A DNA stretch of 64,000 nucleotides, taken from contig CP051152.1 of assembly GCA_003970805.2 (NCBI GenBank), positions 806,001 through 870,000 of the forward strand. Direction: 5' to 3'. The notes below the pieces were generated by a model, which was not told where the DNA came from, made no database searches, and saw only the letters and a program-made list of their open reading frames with translations. Shown here piece by piece: positions 50,112-61,606 of the stretch; position 1 is the first letter of the stretch; the number at the start of each line of letters is the position of its first letter. The stretch comes from Undibacterium piscinae (lineage in GTDB: Bacteria > Pseudomonadota > Gammaproteobacteria > Burkholderiales > Burkholderiaceae_D). Both the position numbers and the translations under genes were made by a program.

Positions 50112-50780
50112 ATGCAACACAAAGCTCCACGCCGCACCAGAGAACGCATACTTGAACTATCACTCAGACTGTTCAATGAGTTTGGCGAACCAAACATCAC
50201 CACTACGGTGATTGCCGAAGAAATGAATATTTCACCAGGCAACTTATATTATCATTTTCGCAACAAGGATGACATTGTCAATTCCATCTTTGTGCAATTT
50301 GATGCAGAGATCAACAAGAAGCTCTCATTCCCGGAAGGCCGCAAAGCCAATATTCAGGATATCTGGACTTACCTGCATCTGACATTTGAGTTGGTGTGGC
50401 GTTACCGCTTCTTTTATCGTGACCTCAATGATCTGTTGTCCCGCAATAGAAAGCTGGAACTCAACTTCAAACAAATTCTCAGTCACAAAACCAAGGTTGC
50501 CACTGAACTGTGTCTGGGTTTGCGCCAGGATGGCGAGTTCGAAGGAACCGACATGGACATCGATGCACTGGCGACGAATATCGTTGTGGTGGCCACGTAT
50601 TGGTTGTCGTATGAGTACGTACGCAATCCTAGAAAGTACACAGAACTGCAAACCATGTCAGATTCACTGGCGCGCGGCTGCTATCAAGTGATCGTCCTGA
50701 TCAGCCCGTACTTGCGTGGCGACACCAAAACGGCATTTGAGAAATTGTCGCAAGAATATTTGCGCAAACTCAATCCTTAA
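50112..50780 (+). CDS. TetR/AcrR-family transcriptional regulator
   Basis: A 222-residue regulator with an N-terminal HTH (RERILELSLRLFNEFGEPNITTTVIAEEMNISPGNLYYHFRNKDDIVNSIF) and a ligand-binding C-terminal domain. The ATG at 50112 starts the HTH; the frame upstream to 50049 is not needed. It lies 14 bp before the LOG gene, so it may be co-transcribed. The effector is unknown. Confidence 0.92.
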   Translation: MQHKAPRRTRERILELSLRLFNEFGEPNITTTVIAEEMNISPGNLYYHFRNKDDIVNSIFVQFDAEINKKLSFPEGRKANIQDIWTYLHLTFELVWRYRFFYRDLNDLLSRNRKLELNFKQILSHKTKVATELCLGLRQDGEFEGTDMDIDALATNIVVVATYWLSYEYVRNPRKYTELQTMSDSLARGCYQVIVLISPYLRGDTKTAFEKLSQEYLRKLNP

Positions 50781-50794
50781 CCCCACGGCAAACC

Positions 50795-51378
50795 ATGAAG
50801 TCGATCTGTGTTTTTTGCGGCGCCTCCAGCGGTGCCTCTGAGGTGTATGCCGATGGCGCGCGCCAACTGGCTGCCAGCCTGGTCAAGCGCCAGATATCAT
50901 TAGTCTACGGTGGCGGCAATATCGGCTTAATGGGGGTGATCGCAGATGAGGTAATGCGTCTGGGCGGCCATGTAACTGGCGTGATACCGCAAGCCCTGAT
51001 GGATAAGGAAGTCGGTCATACCGGGCTGAGCAAACTGCATATCGTGCGCAATATGCACGAACGCAAGGCATTGATGGCCGACTTATCAGACGGCTTTATT
51101 GCCATGCCGGGCGGCATAGGCACACTCGAAGAGTTATTTGAAATTTTTACATGGCTGCAATTAGGCTTCCATGAAAAACCTCTGGGTTTACTTAATATCG
51201 CCGGTTTTTATGATGAACTTCTGGTTTTTTTTAAAAAAGCACCACCGAGGCAAAATTTCTCAAAACTGAGCACTTGAATCAGTTACTCAACGAGACAGAT
51301 CCTGAACAATTACTACAGAAATTCAGCACGTTCAAACCCACTCATTTAACTAAGTGGGTAGGCAAAAACGACCTTTAA
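50795..51378 (+). pseudogene. LOG family protein (TIGR00730), frameshifted
   Basis: A nucleotide-phosphoribohydrolase-like (cytokinin-activating LOG) family protein. Conserved motifs: CVFCGASSG, VYGGGNIGLMG and the active-site PGGIGTLEELFEIFTWLQLGFHEKP. The reading frame changes at the T8-A6 tract (51225-51238); the shifted frame continues as TEAKFLKTEHLNQLLNETDPEQLLQKF and ends at 51378. One added or two removed bases restore it. Probably an error in a long homopolymer. Confidence 0.85.
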
Positions 51379-51385
51379 ACGGTCT

Positions 51386-52162
51386 TTAAACGGACTTTGG
51401 CAACCAACCCAAGCCATCCTCAGTTTTACCACGGGGGCGATATTCACAGCCAACCCAGCCCTGATAGCCTAATTTATCGAGTAAAGCGAATAAATAGGGA
51501 TAATTAATCTCACCGTCATCGGGCTCATTCCTGGCGGGAACGCTGGCAATCTGTATATGCCCTATGCCATCCAAATTATTCGTCAAGCTAGTGCTTAAAT
51601 CACCTTCCACGATTTGTGCATGATAAAAATCCATTTGCACCTTAAGATTGTCCCGGCCTAGCATCTTGCGTATGGCATGCGCTTCCGCTTGTGAATTCAA
51701 CAGATAGCCTGGCATATCCCGGGGGTTGATAGGCTCTATCATCAAATCAATCCCGTATTGACCCAATTCCTTGGCCGCATAATCGATATTTTTACAATAC
51801 GTCTCCAGGCAGTGTGGCCGGCTTATGCCATCCGGAACAATCCCTGCCATGACATGCAGGCGCGGCGTACCAAGTACGCGCGCATATTCCAGCGCTAATG
51901 CCACACTTGCCTTGAATTCTTCCTCACGACCGGGTAAAGCGGCCAAGCCGCGCTCGCCGGCCAGCCAATCGCCCGGAGGCAGGTTAAATAGTACATTCTG
52001 CAGATGATTTTCACTTAGGCAGCGCGCTAACTGCTGCACATCAGACTCATAAGGAAATAAAAATTCTACTGCCGTAAATCCCGCTTTGGCAGCAGCGGCA
52101 AAGCGCTGAAGAAACGGGACTTCGTTAAACATCATGGTAAGATTTGCTGCAAATTTTGGCAT
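51386..52162 (-). CDS. hyi: Hydroxypyruvate isomerase / 2-oxo-tetronate isomerase-like
   Basis: A 258-residue TIM-barrel protein of the AP-endonuclease-2-like family. Metal-binding and catalytic acids are in LMIEPINPRDMPGY, VQMDFYHAQIVEGDL and GWVGCEYRPRGKTEDGLGW. Substrates in the family include hydroxypyruvate and 2-oxo-tetronate phosphates; the exact one is unclear. The start at 52162 (MPKFAANLTMMFNEVPFLQRF) matches the family. Confidence 0.88.
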   Translation of the reverse strand: MPKFAANLTMMFNEVPFLQRFAAAAKAGFTAVEFLFPYESDVQQLARCLSENHLQNVLFNLPPGDWLAGERGLAALPGREEEFKASVALALEYARVLGTPRLHVMAGIVPDGISRPHCLETYCKNIDYAAKELGQYGIDLMIEPINPRDMPGYLLNSQAEAHAIRKMLGRDNLKVQMDFYHAQIVEGDLSTSLTNNLDGIGHIQIASVPARNEPDDGEINYPYLFALLDKLGYQGWVGCEYRPRGKTEDGLGWLPKSV

Positions 52163-52375
52163 ATTGCTTCCGTTTGTCATCTACAAAAGTTAAGGATGAC
52201 ACAATATTGCAGGATCAAGCCTAGCCTGTCCAGCAAGCCGGCCAAGTAAATCGATACGCACATCGTTAGTCTCATGCGACAAGAATATGTCTGATATTCG
52301 TGGGCAACAACAGATTTCAGACATTTACAGGGTAAAATGCCGCCCTAAACCTTCATTTACAGCCTTAACGACAAT

Positions 52376-52585
52376 ATGAAATTTTCCAAGCAATTTTCGC
52401 TCTACGAATCAGAAGCCACTTTGTTTTTGAATAGCCTTAAAGCCAACAATCAAAAGCTTGAGCAAGGCCAGCGTGAAGGTCGCGCCCTGTTATGGGATAA
52501 AGCACCGATTGACCTCGACACGCAACGTCGCGCTGAAGAGTCACGCATCAATCAGCAGGCTTACGTCTATCAGAACAAGGGCTAA
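52376..52585 (+). CDS. DUF3460 family protein
   Basis: A 69-residue protein of the DUF3460 family, found almost only in Betaproteobacteria. Family text includes YESEATLFLNSLKANNQKLEQGQREGRALLWDKAPIDLD. It lies 20 bp upstream of scpA, the usual position. Function unknown. Confidence 0.88.
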   Translation: MKFSKQFSLYESEATLFLNSLKANNQKLEQGQREGRALLWDKAPIDLDTQRRAEESRINQQAYVYQNKG

Positions 52586-52605
52586 AGCGCTCTGTTTGAC
52601 TCACG

Positions 52606-53454
52606 ATGCAAATCCTTCCCGCAACGGAATTACCTCTCATAGGTAGCAATGACAGTACTCCAGATGTAGTGGATGGACTGGCGTTTGCCAAGCTGTATGG
52701 CGAACCTCTGTTCAAGCTGCCAAATGATTTGTATATCCCGCCGGATGCTCTGGAAATTTTTCTGGAAGCATTTGAAGGACCGCTAGATTTACTGCTTTAC
52801 TTAATACGTAAGCAAAATTTCAATATTCTTGATATTCCGATGGCGCAAGTCACCTTGCAATATCTGACTTACGTTGAACAAATTCGAAAAACCAACCTGG
52901 AGTTGGCGGCCGAATACCTGCTCATGGCGGCGATGCTGATAGAAATCAAATCGCGCATGCTATTGCCAAGCAAAAAAAGCCTGGCCGGTGACGAGGCCGA
53001 CGATCCGCGTGCTGAACTGGTACGTCGCTTGCTCGAATATGAGCAAATGAAGCTGGCAGCCTACGATCTCAATACCATCCCCCAGTTAGGCCGTGATTTT
53101 TTACACGCCCAGGTATTCATAGAACAAAACACCGTGCTGCACTGGCCGGAAGTGGAGATCAGTGATTTGCAGTCTGCCTGGGCTGATGTGGTAAAACGCG
53201 CCACCCTGGTGGCACATCATAAAATCAGCCGCGAAGAACTTTCGGTGCGCGCCCATATGAGTAGCATTTTAAGGCGCCTGCAATCGAGTAAGTTCGTTGA
53301 ATTCTCGGATTTATTTGACGCGTCGAAAGGCGTACCGGTGCTGGTCGTCAATTTTATCGCCCTGCTTGAACTGGCAAAGGAAACCTTAATCGAGATTACT
53401 CAGGCCGAAGCCTTTGCCCCGATTTACGTTCGTTTAGCATATTCCCCTCACTGA
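52606..53454 (+). CDS. scpA: Segregation and condensation protein A
   Basis: A 282-residue kleisin subunit of the SMC-ScpAB condensin. N-terminal domain FEGPLDLLLYLIRKQNFNILDIPMAQVTLQYLTYVEQ, then EYLLMAAMLIEIKSRMLLP, and a C-terminal winged helix (FSDLFDASKGVPVLVVNFIALLELAKETLIEITQAEAFAPIYVRL). The DUF3460-scpA-panC order is common in Betaproteobacteria. scpB is not in the window. Confidence 0.95.
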   Translation: MQILPATELPLIGSNDSTPDVVDGLAFAKLYGEPLFKLPNDLYIPPDALEIFLEAFEGPLDLLLYLIRKQNFNILDIPMAQVTLQYLTYVEQIRKTNLELAAEYLLMAAMLIEIKSRMLLPSKKSLAGDEADDPRAELVRRLLEYEQMKLAAYDLNTIPQLGRDFLHAQVFIEQNTVLHWPEVEISDLQSAWADVVKRATLVAHHKISREELSVRAHMSSILRRLQSSKFVEFSDLFDASKGVPVLVVNFIALLELAKETLIEITQAEAFAPIYVRLAYSPH

Positions 53455-54341
<887 letters not shown>

Positions 54342-54342
<1 letters not shown>

Positions 54343-55236
54343 TGCGTATTGCGCAGACTGTGTTTTGGCGCTCGCTACTGCTATCGGGACTTACCGTAGC
54401 GAGCACCGCCAATGCCAGCGTCACCGTGCTCGATGATGCCAGGCATAGCGTAACGCTGAACAAGCCCGCTCAGCGCATCATCAGTCTGGCACCGCATGCC
54501 ACTGAACTATTGTTTCAGGCCGGGGCCGGACATATGATCATCGCCGTCAGCGACTATAGTGACTATCCGGAAGCGGCAAAAAAAATCATCTCTATAGGGA
54601 GTATTTTAGCCACCGATCTGGAACGACTGATCGCGCTCAAGCCAGATTTGGTGGTGGTCTGGGGTACCGGTAATGCAAAGCTACTAGCCACTAAGCTACG
54701 CAGCCATCATGTCACGGTCTTTGAAAGCGAGCCGCACGATTTTGAAACCATTGCCAGCTCGCTGGAGCGACTGGCACATCTGGCGGGAACCGATGCAACA
54801 GGAAAAATTGCCGCGAACAATTTTCGTGAGCGACTCAATTCCCTGACTAAAAAAATACCAGCTTAAAGATACCGAAAAGCCGCTCAGCGTGTTTTATCAG
54901 ATATGGGGCAAACCCCTGATGACATTAAATGATCAGCACCTGGTCTCATCGGCGATTCGCCTGTGTGGCGGCAAAAACATTTTCGGCACACTCAAGGAAA
55001 TCAGCCCCACGGTCAGCACGGAAGCGGTGTTAGCGGCCAATCCCCAAGTTATCATCACCAGCAGCGGCGAGCAACAAGACAGTCTGCTTGACTGGCGGCA
55101 CTTCCCGCATATAAACGCAGTTAAAAAAGCCAACTTATTTACCATCAAGGGCGACTTGCTCAACCGTTCCGGCCCCCGGGTGCTCGATGGCACCGAAACA
55201 CTTTGTCAGGTGTTAGCGGCGGCCCGCAACAAATAA
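54342..55236 (+). pseudogene. btuF: BtuF-like periplasmic cobalamin-binding protein, frameshifted
   Basis: A class III periplasmic binding protein with a signal peptide (ending TANA). First frame: RIISLAPHATELLFQAGAGHMIIAVSDYSDYP and KPDLVVVWGTGN; second frame: VFYQIWGKPLMTLNDQHLVSSAIRLCGGKNIF and NRSGPRVLDGTETLCQVLAAAR. They join if one base is removed from the A7 at 54849-54855. Cobalamin is the likely ligand, given cobQ downstream, but heme or siderophores are possible. Start overlaps panC. Confidence 0.82.
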
Positions 55237-55258
55237 GCGTTCAATGTTCAATAGCAGC

Positions 55259-55720
55259 TCAATGCCAATCGCGCGGATCGACCTGATAATACGCCCTCAA
55301 TTGCTCAAATAAGGCGGGGTGGTAGTGTGCCAGTTGTCCAGTTTTTTCAAAGAAGGTTTCGGTCGCAACAGCAAAAAATTCTGCCGGACTAGTCGCGCCA
55401 TAATAATCGATCACACTCTCAAGCTGATGTTCGACCGCATGCTGCAAGGCGGCAAACTCGACGGACAACACCTCGGACCAGCGCTGATACTGCGCCTTAC
55501 TACGCAAAGACGGCGCACCATTATTCCGACCGGACTCACTATCGAGCTGATGCGCGAATTCATGTAAAACGACATCATGCCCGTCTGGATGAAGTTTTTG
55601 AATCGCTGGTCGGCTATGCCAGGCAGGCTTTCAAACGCCTCAAATCCCCCAAACAAGGAAGCAAAAAAAAATCGCCGGCCACCAGGCGCTTCGCCAGCTG
55701 GCGGCGCCTTCGACTAAACG
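55259..55720 (-). pseudogene. mtfA: MtfA (M90) zinc metallopeptidase, internally deleted
   Basis: The minus strand encodes DGHDVVLHEFAHQLDSESGRNNGAPSLRSKAQYQRWSEVLSVEFAALQ and ends PALFEQLRAYYQVDPRDW, which is the MtfA zinc-protease half (HExxH-type HEFAH). Only a short arginine-rich N-terminal piece (SRRRRQLAKRL) remains before it, in another frame. About 100 residues of the usual N-terminal region are missing. Confidence 0.65.
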
Positions 55721-55734
55721 CGCGGCTGCGCGGT

Positions 55735-57175
55735 ATTGACCTCGGCGGGATGTCGCACGATAACGTATCAACGCCGCCGGCACGCATGGAATGCCGATCA
55801 ACGCCAGTTTGTTTCCGGCGCACTGGCTCAGCCCGCAAGCCTTGCTGCAAGCGAACAGCATAAATCGCAATTATCAGCTCCTGATGTTCGACCGGCCTGC
55901 AGGGCATGCAAGGCGGACATGATGCTCAGCCATGCGGCCAAGCCGGTGGACACACAGCTGGGCCTGCGCTTTGAATCCCAGGCTGACTGGAGCGCCTCTG
56001 CGTGACGATTACACCGCCTGCCAACGTATGGCTGCGGCGCAGCCAATCTCTATCCAGGCTATTGCGCTAACGGCGACTATGATGTTTACGACTATCAGAG
56101 CGTCAACGAATCCAAATCCCTGCTAGGCACTCAAGCCCAGCTCAATGGTAAGTTCTCTACCGCCGGCATCCGCCATGAATTTGCCACTGGCGTATCGAGC
56201 TCGCAGCGGCGCGACTATTTTGGTGACTACGTATATGAATGGGCAGGAACCAGCAATGTATTCCATCCTTTAATCACCCCGCAATCGGACAAAACTACCG
56301 GTCCGGTCGTGTTACGTCGCACCGACAAAGAATGGTCCGTGTTTGCGCAAGACATCATCACGCTCAGCGATACTGTAAAACTGCATCTTGGATTGCGCCA
56401 TCAGCACATCAGCCGCAGCCAGCTTGACATCACTGGTTACGACGACAGCTATCTGCTGCCTAACATCGCCGTAGTCATTAAGCCAGCCGGCAACTGGTCA
56501 ATTTATGGCGCATACACCGAAGGACTGGAACACGGTGGCATTGCCCCCAAAGATACCAGCAATGAAAATGTGATGCTCAATCCCGGCAAGTCAGAGCAGT
56601 TTGAAGCAGGCGTCAAGGCTGAGCTAAGCCGCGATCTAGCCATTTCAGCGGCGGTATTTCGCATCAACAAACCACTGGAATACATCAATGCCAGTAACAC
56701 CTATGTCAGCAACGGCGATGCCGTGCACACCGGACTGGAATTGTCGGCGCAAGGCAAGCTAAGCCCGCAACTAAGCCTGGGCGCGAGTCTTACCGCGATC
56801 GATGCACGCCAGAAAAATCTCGCTGACCCGCTGCTCGAAGATAAGCGTGTCACCAACGTGCCTACGCTTAAATCGACCGTGTATCTTGATTATGCGCTGC
56901 AACAAGTCAAAGGCCTGCACTTGAATACCACCTGGCAGCATGCCGGCAGCAAGGCCTTTAGTCCGGACAATAAGGTTTCCGTACCAGGCTATGACATCCT
57001 GAACTTCGGCGCACGTTACGTGACGCGACTTAGCGGCATCAGCACCACATTACGACTCAATGTCGACAATGCACTGGATAAATTTTACTGGCGTGACGTG
57101 ACTCAATCCTCGGGGGGCTACCTGTTTCCGGGTGCGCCGCGCACCTATAAACTCTCTGCTCAGTTTGACTATTGA
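55735..57175 (+). pseudogene. TonB-dependent (siderophore/cobalamin-type) receptor, N-terminal part lost
   Basis: From about 56020 one frame reads TYGCGAANLYPGYCANGDYDVYDYQSVNESKSLLG and goes on to GKFSTAGIRHEFATGVSS, WSVFAQDIITLSDTVKLHLGLRHQ and the C-terminal barrel (LRLNVDNALDKFYWRD...GAPRTYKLSAQFDY), ending in aromatic Tyr as TonB receptors do. Upstream, pieces such as TQLGLRFESQADWSAS and LRDDYTA lie in other frames. No plug domain, TonB box or signal peptide remains. The ligand may be a siderophore; the neighbouring btuF gene also allows cobalamin. Confidence 0.75.
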
Positions 57176-57206
57176 TAGCGCCTTTCCCATAGTCTAAAAA
57201 GTACCG

Positions 57207-57236
57207 AAAAAGACTGGCGAAAATACCAGTCTTTTT
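57207..57236 (+). terminator. Terminator of the TonB receptor gene
   Basis: AAAAAGACTGG (57207-57217) pairs with CCAGTCTTTTT (57226-57236); the T run is part of the stem. Confidence 0.85.
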
Positions 57237-57631
57237 CATAACAAAACCATTAAAAACTCCTGACAAAAAAACAAATTTACGCTGCATTAATTGTCAAATT
57301 TAGCTTTACAGGCTTAATTTTGCCAACTAAAGCAGCTTGAACTTGTCAAGAACAGTGAAGCCGTGGATAATCCTGTCCTCGTCCCTTTTTCAAGAACCTG
57401 TTTGAACGAAAAGAAAACAGCCCGCTTTAGCCAGCGGGCTTTTTCATCTAACTGTTCATGATCTGTAGCGAGCGATCTTAGCCTGACTGGCGCCATCAAA
57501 AACTTCGCAGTTTTTGCCGTGCGTAGCAGCCTGGATCACGACCGCCAGGTCAGCACATCAAGAGGTTCTAGTTTTTGCTCTTGCCACACCATATATTGAC
57601 AAGTAATTGTTGTCGTACTAGATTTTGTTAC
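57237..57631. other. Non-coding region upstream of rpoD with an orphan terminator
   Basis: Nearly 400 bp without a credible gene. A terminator-type hairpin (57419-57444) lies in the middle with nothing annotated before it. Its left side (57240-57418) could be a small RNA or a residue of a lost gene. The rpoD promoter probably lies right of 57445. Confidence 0.4.
57419..57444 (+). terminator. Orphan rho-independent terminator
   Basis: AGCCCGCT (57419-57426) pairs with AGCGGGCT (57433-57440), loop TTAGCC, followed by TTTTC. No gene ends just before it. Confidence 0.75.
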
Positions 57632-60600
57632 ATGAAAAACAGCTCAACTGACACTACCCCCCATTCTGACTCTCCTGCCACTCAAAAACCAGCGTCCACC
57701 CTTACCTTAGGAAGGAACACTCTGCAGCGCAAACCTGTGGAGCAGGCGCAAGCGAGAACGGTAGTAGTGCAGACCGGCGCGCATGAAGTAATTTCTTCGG
57801 GCGAGATCGCGCCCGCCACTGCAGTCACCGTCGTGGTGACCAAACGACGCTCACGATTACTGGGTAGCACAGAAGCTGCACCAACTGTAGCAAATACCGA
57901 ATCTGCAATTGGCTCTGGTATGGAGTCTGGTATTGAATCTACCAATACCTCAGTTGCTGAGTCTGACAGCAAATCCGCTGCCACAAGCTTTGCCGAACCT
58001 GCCAGCTCTACGCCAGTTATAGCAGCACCGATTACAACAGCACCAATGCCAGCAGCAGTAGAAATTCAAGCTCCGCCGGTTGCCGCGGTGTTCGAAACTC
58101 AAACCGCCACACCGACTGAATCAGCAACTGAAGCAGTCACTGAAGCAGTCACTGAAGCGACTGTCGAATCACTGACTGACGCCCAGATAGAAGCGCAGAT
58201 CCAGGCTTTAATCGCGGCACAGGCAAGACTGATGTCGGCCAGAGATGCAAAAAATGCACCTGCCGCCAGACCCTTCACCAGTCCGGCGCCAGTTGCCGCT
58301 CCGGTCAGAGCCGCCACTACTAGCACTACTAGCGTGAGCGCCTTCACGGTTGCGCCCGCCAGTCCAGCTGTCACTAGCCCGGCCGCTGCTGCACCTACTA
58401 CTGTCGTCAATACTGTCATCACTACTGAGTTGACTGCCGTCGCCAGCGCTCCGGCCATACCAGTAGCCGCAATAAGCACCGCACTATCGAACACTGAAGA
58501 AACTCAGGCAGCGCTAGCCCAGCCTGAGCCGGAATACGATCAATACGCCAACGATTACCTGTCCGCCACCGCGGAAAACAGCGTCGCCAAAGCGGCCACC
58601 GTGGTTGTGGTGAAAAAAGCGACGTCCAGACTCAATAAGCTTACTAGCCAGACAGAAACACCGGCAAAGGAAGTCAATCCAGTCGCTGCTGAAACCGCAG
58701 AGATCAAGCGTGAACCGCGCGTATTCACCGCCAAAGCGGCACCGGTAGCCAGAGTGGCTGCCCGCACCATGAGTACGCCGACTGCCGCAAAAGCACCATT
58801 CAAGATCTCCGATATTGATACTTCCGGTTATGTGATGCCGTCGGTAAGGGAAGCTACTAAACGCGGCCGCAAGCCATCCTCGCCACAGATTTACAATGAA
58901 GAGATTCACGCACTCAATGCGGTCGAGTCTTCCGAGTTAAAACGTGTCGCCAGAGCCAAGGCAAAAAAATCAGGTTCGGTACCGGGTGCCGGCGATGCCG
59001 CCGCAGCGGAACAACTTGCGCACTACCGCAGCAAACTTGCCAAGCTGATCAACATCGGAAAAGACCGTAGCTACCTGACTCACAGGGAGATCAACGATCA
59101 CCTACCGGATAACGTCGCCGACCCTGAAATGATACAAGGCATCATCCGCACCCTCAATGACATGGGGATTGCGGTATATGACCAGGCGCCGGACGCCACC
59201 ATGATGCTATTGACTGACAATGTCGCCACCGTCATCAGCGAAGATGATGCGGAAGCCACTGCCGCAGCTGCCTTATCGACGGCCGATTCCGATTTTGGCC
59301 GCACCACCGATCCGGTACGCATGTATATGCGTGAAATGGGCGGTGTGGAATTGCTCACGCGCAGCGGCGAGATCGACATTGCCAAGCGCATCGAAGACGG
59401 TCAGCGCGACATGCTGCAGGCGCTATGCTCCTGCCCCGGCACTATCGCCGAACTATTAGCATTAGGCGAACAGATCCGCAGCGATGAAATCAGCATAGAC
59501 GATATCGTCGATGGTTTATTTGACCCCAACGTTAGCGACAATCTTGCAGCATCAACTAGTGCTGCCAGCGCGGATGACGATGAAGAAGAAGACGAAGACG
59601 ATGACGATGCGGCGGCCAGCGCCACCAGCGTCAGCGCCGAACAATTATTACAGCTAAAGACCGCGGTACTGCAAAAGCTTGCCATCATAGGCAAACGCTA
59701 TGAGGAAATGACGCTGGCTCGCGCCCGCGACGGCTATCAGTCGGCCGCCTGCAATCAGGCGCAACAAGCGATTTCCGACGAATTGCTGGGCATACGCTTC
59801 ACCGTCAAGACGCTGGAAAAACTGTGCGACAGCCTGCGCAAGCAAATGACAGAATTGCGTCAGACCGAAAAGCGCATGCTTGAATTACTGGTCAATAAAT
59901 GCGGCATGCCACGCCCGCAATTCGTTACCAGTCTGATGCGTAACGCGACGGAACCAACATGGCTGGAAACCGAAATGGAAAGCGGCCAGCCTTACGCCGC
60001 TTTGCTAAAGCGTCACATCCACGCCGCCCGCGAACTGCAAGGCAAAATGATCGCATTGGAACAGCAGGTAGAACTGCCGCTCAGTGATTTGCGTAGCATC
60101 AATAAGCAAATGGTCGCAGCGGAAAAACGCGCTGCCGATGCCAAGCGCGCCATGACCGAGGCCAACTTGCGCCTGGTTATTTCTATCGCGAAAAAATACA
60201 TCAACCGCGGCCTGCAATTCCTCGATTTGATCCAGGAAGGCAATATCGGTCTGCTCAAGGCGGTCGATAAATTCGAATACCGTCGCGGCTACAAGTTCTC
60301 TACCTATGCTACCTGGTGGATCAGACAGGCAATCGCCCGTGCGATTGCCGATCAGGCCCGCACTATCCGCGTACCGGTGCACATGATAGAAACCATCAAC
60401 AAACTCAATCGCGTCAAACGCCAGTTGATGCAGCAAACCGGCCTGGATCCGGACTCCGCAACAATTGCGGAAAAAATGGATTTACCGGAAAGCAAAGTGC
60501 GCGAAATTCTGAAGATCGCCAAAGAACCTGTCTCTCTTGACGTCCCTATCGGTGACGATGGCGACTCGCAGCTGGGTGACTTCATTGAGGATGGCATGAC

Positions 60601-60862
60601 GCTGTCGCCGATGGCAGCGGCGATGCAAGCCTCGGTACAGGAAAAACTCAAGGAAATTCTGGACTCGCTGAGCCCGCGCGAAGCGAAAGTGCTGCGCATG
60701 CGTTTTGGCCTGGAAATGGCCAGCGACCATACACTGGAAGAAGTCGGCAAACAGTTTGACGTTACCCGCGAGCGGATACGCCAGATCGAAGCGAAGGCGA
60801 TGAAAAAACTGCGTCACCCATCACGTTCCGAGCATCTGAAGAGCCTGCTGGAAAGTCACTAA
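57632..60862 (+). CDS. rpoD: Primary sigma factor RpoD with a long N-terminal extension
   Basis: A 1076-residue sigma-70; E. coli RpoD is 613. Region 1.1-like sequence starts near residue 460 ([27 protein letters not shown]), region 1.2 near 560 ([11 protein letters not shown]), an acidic stretch ([12 protein letters not shown]) lies near 650, region 2 near 845 ([29 protein letters not shown]...[16 protein letters not shown]), and region 4 near 1010 ([13 protein letters not shown]...[25 protein letters not shown]). The first 450 residues are Ala/Thr/Val-rich, low complexity, with repeated TVVV-[KR]-rich motifs. I chose the ATG at 57632; the frame is open to 57575. The core is intact, so it is functional. 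Confidence 0.95.
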   Translation: MKNSSTDTTPHSDSPATQKPASTLTLGRNTLQRKPVEQAQARTVVVQTGAHEVISSGEIAPATAVTVVVTKRRSRLLGSTEAAPTVANTESAIGSGMESGIESTNTSVAESDSKSAATSFAEPASSTPVIAAPITTAPMPAAVEIQAPPVAAVFETQTATPTESATEAVTEAVTEATVESLTDAQIEAQIQALIAAQARLMSARDAKNAPAARPFTSPAPVAAPVRAATTSTTSVSAFTVAPASPAVTSPAAAAPTTVVNTVITTELTAVASAPAIPVAAISTALSNTEETQAALAQPEPEYDQYANDYLSATAENSVAKAATVVVVKKATSRLNKLTSQTETPAKEVNPVAAETAEIKREPRVFTAKAAPVARVAARTMSTPTAAKAPFKISDIDTSGYVMPSVREATKRGRKPSSPQIYNEEIHALNAVESSELKRVARAKAKKSGSVPGAGDAAAAEQLAHYRSKLAKLINIGKDRSYLTHREINDHLPDNVADPEMIQGIIRTLNDMGIAVYDQAPDATMMLLTDNVATVISEDDAEATAAAALSTADSDFGRTTDPVRMYMREMGGVELLTRSGEIDIAKRIEDGQRDMLQALCSCPGTIAELLALGEQIRSDEISIDDIVDGLFDPNVSDNLAASTSAASADDDEEEDEDDDDAAASATSVSAEQLLQLKTAVLQKLAIIGKRYEEMTLARARDGYQSAACNQAQQAISDELLGIRFTVKTLEKLCDSLRKQMTELRQTEKRMLELLVNKCGMPRPQFVTSLMRNATEPTWLETEMESGQPYAALLKRHIHAARELQGKMIALEQQVELPLSDLRSINKQMVAAEKRAADAKRAMTEANLRLVISIAKKYINRGLQFLDLIQEGNIGLLKAVDKFEYRRGYKFSTYATWWIRQAIARAIADQARTIRVPVHMIETINKLNRVKRQLMQQTGLDPDSATIAEKMDLPESKVREILKIAKEPVSLDVPIGDDGDSQLGDFIEDGMTLSPMAAAMQASVQEKLKEILDSLSPREAKVLRMRFGLEMASDHTLEEVGKQFDVTRERIRQIEAKAMKKLRHPSRSEHLKSLLESH

Positions 60863-60943
60863 GCGATGTTGCCGCCAGAGCTTAGGCGGCTAACATTCGC
60901 AAGCGACAAATTTCAAAAAATAGCCACGCCAGCACGCAGCAAA

Positions 60944-60982
60944 CATGCGCCTGCTGGCGGCATTGCCTGTGCGAACCGCATG
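60944..60982. repeat. Palindromic repeat, family 1, copy 2 (CATGCG-N27-CGCATG)
   Basis: Arms CATGCG (60944-60949) and CGCATG (60977-60982) enclose 27 nt; CCTGCTGGCGGCATTGCC in the loop differs at one base from copy 1. It lies between the convergent rpoD and nadR-like genes, after a GCCGCC/GGCGGC hairpin (60871-60890) that follows rpoD without a T tract. Confidence 0.7.
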
Positions 60983-61072
60983 GGGATTGAGTGAGCGGCC
61001 TGCGCTCTGAGCACATCTCAAAGGCTCTGTGCCACATCAGCGCTTGACGTGGCAGCAGCCATTACGACCCCT

Positions 61073-61606
61073 CTACTCCAGCAAAAAATCCAGGGCAAAT
61101 GCGACCTGCTCTACCCTATCCTTCAAACTACCTTCGACTAGCAGAAACGGGATATCCCGCTCTTCCAGCAAGCTCAGCAAATTCTCATGGATGCGCTGGC
61201 GCACCGCTGCCGACTCGCGCTGCAAGCCGTCTGCCGTCCACGGGAAATCGGGTGCGGTCACCAGAGTGAAATCATAGTCATGCTCTTGTTCCAATTCCTC
61301 GAGCGCCGCATCGACACGGGCAAAATAGTGGCGACTGTAAATCGCCGTCATCAACGGAGTGGTATCGCAAAACAACCATGCATTGGCAGTTTTAGCCGCC
61401 TCATTTTCCCTTTGCAATTGGGTGGTAGCGATCAATAATTGCTCATCTTCTTGAGGAACCCTTTGCTTTGCATCGACAAATTCACGCAAGTATTCCGGCA
61501 CCCAGACCGTTTGATAGCGACTCGCCAGCGCTTCCGCCAACTGTGATTTACCGGATGATTCCGCCCCCAGGATGGCGATGCGATTGATATTATTTACGCT
61601 TGACAT
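61073..61606 (-). CDS. NadR-like P-loop kinase (nicotinamide riboside kinase-type)
   Basis: A 177-residue AAA_28/NadR-C-type ATPase. Walker A is ILGAESSGKSQLAEAL, followed by VPEYLREFVDAK, LFCDTTPLMTAIYSRHYF and the LVTAPDFPWTADGLQRES segment typical of the ribosylnicotinamide kinase domain of NadR. It overlaps pnuC by 13 bp, which supports nicotinamide riboside uptake with phosphorylation. No adenylyltransferase or HTH domain of NadR is present. Confidence 0.88.
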   Translation of the reverse strand: MSSVNNINRIAILGAESSGKSQLAEALASRYQTVWVPEYLREFVDAKQRVPQEDEQLLIATTQLQRENEAAKTANAWLFCDTTPLMTAIYSRHYFARVDAALEELEQEHDYDFTLVTAPDFPWTADGLQRESAAVRQRIHENLLSLLEERDIPFLLVEGSLKDRVEQVAFALDFLLE

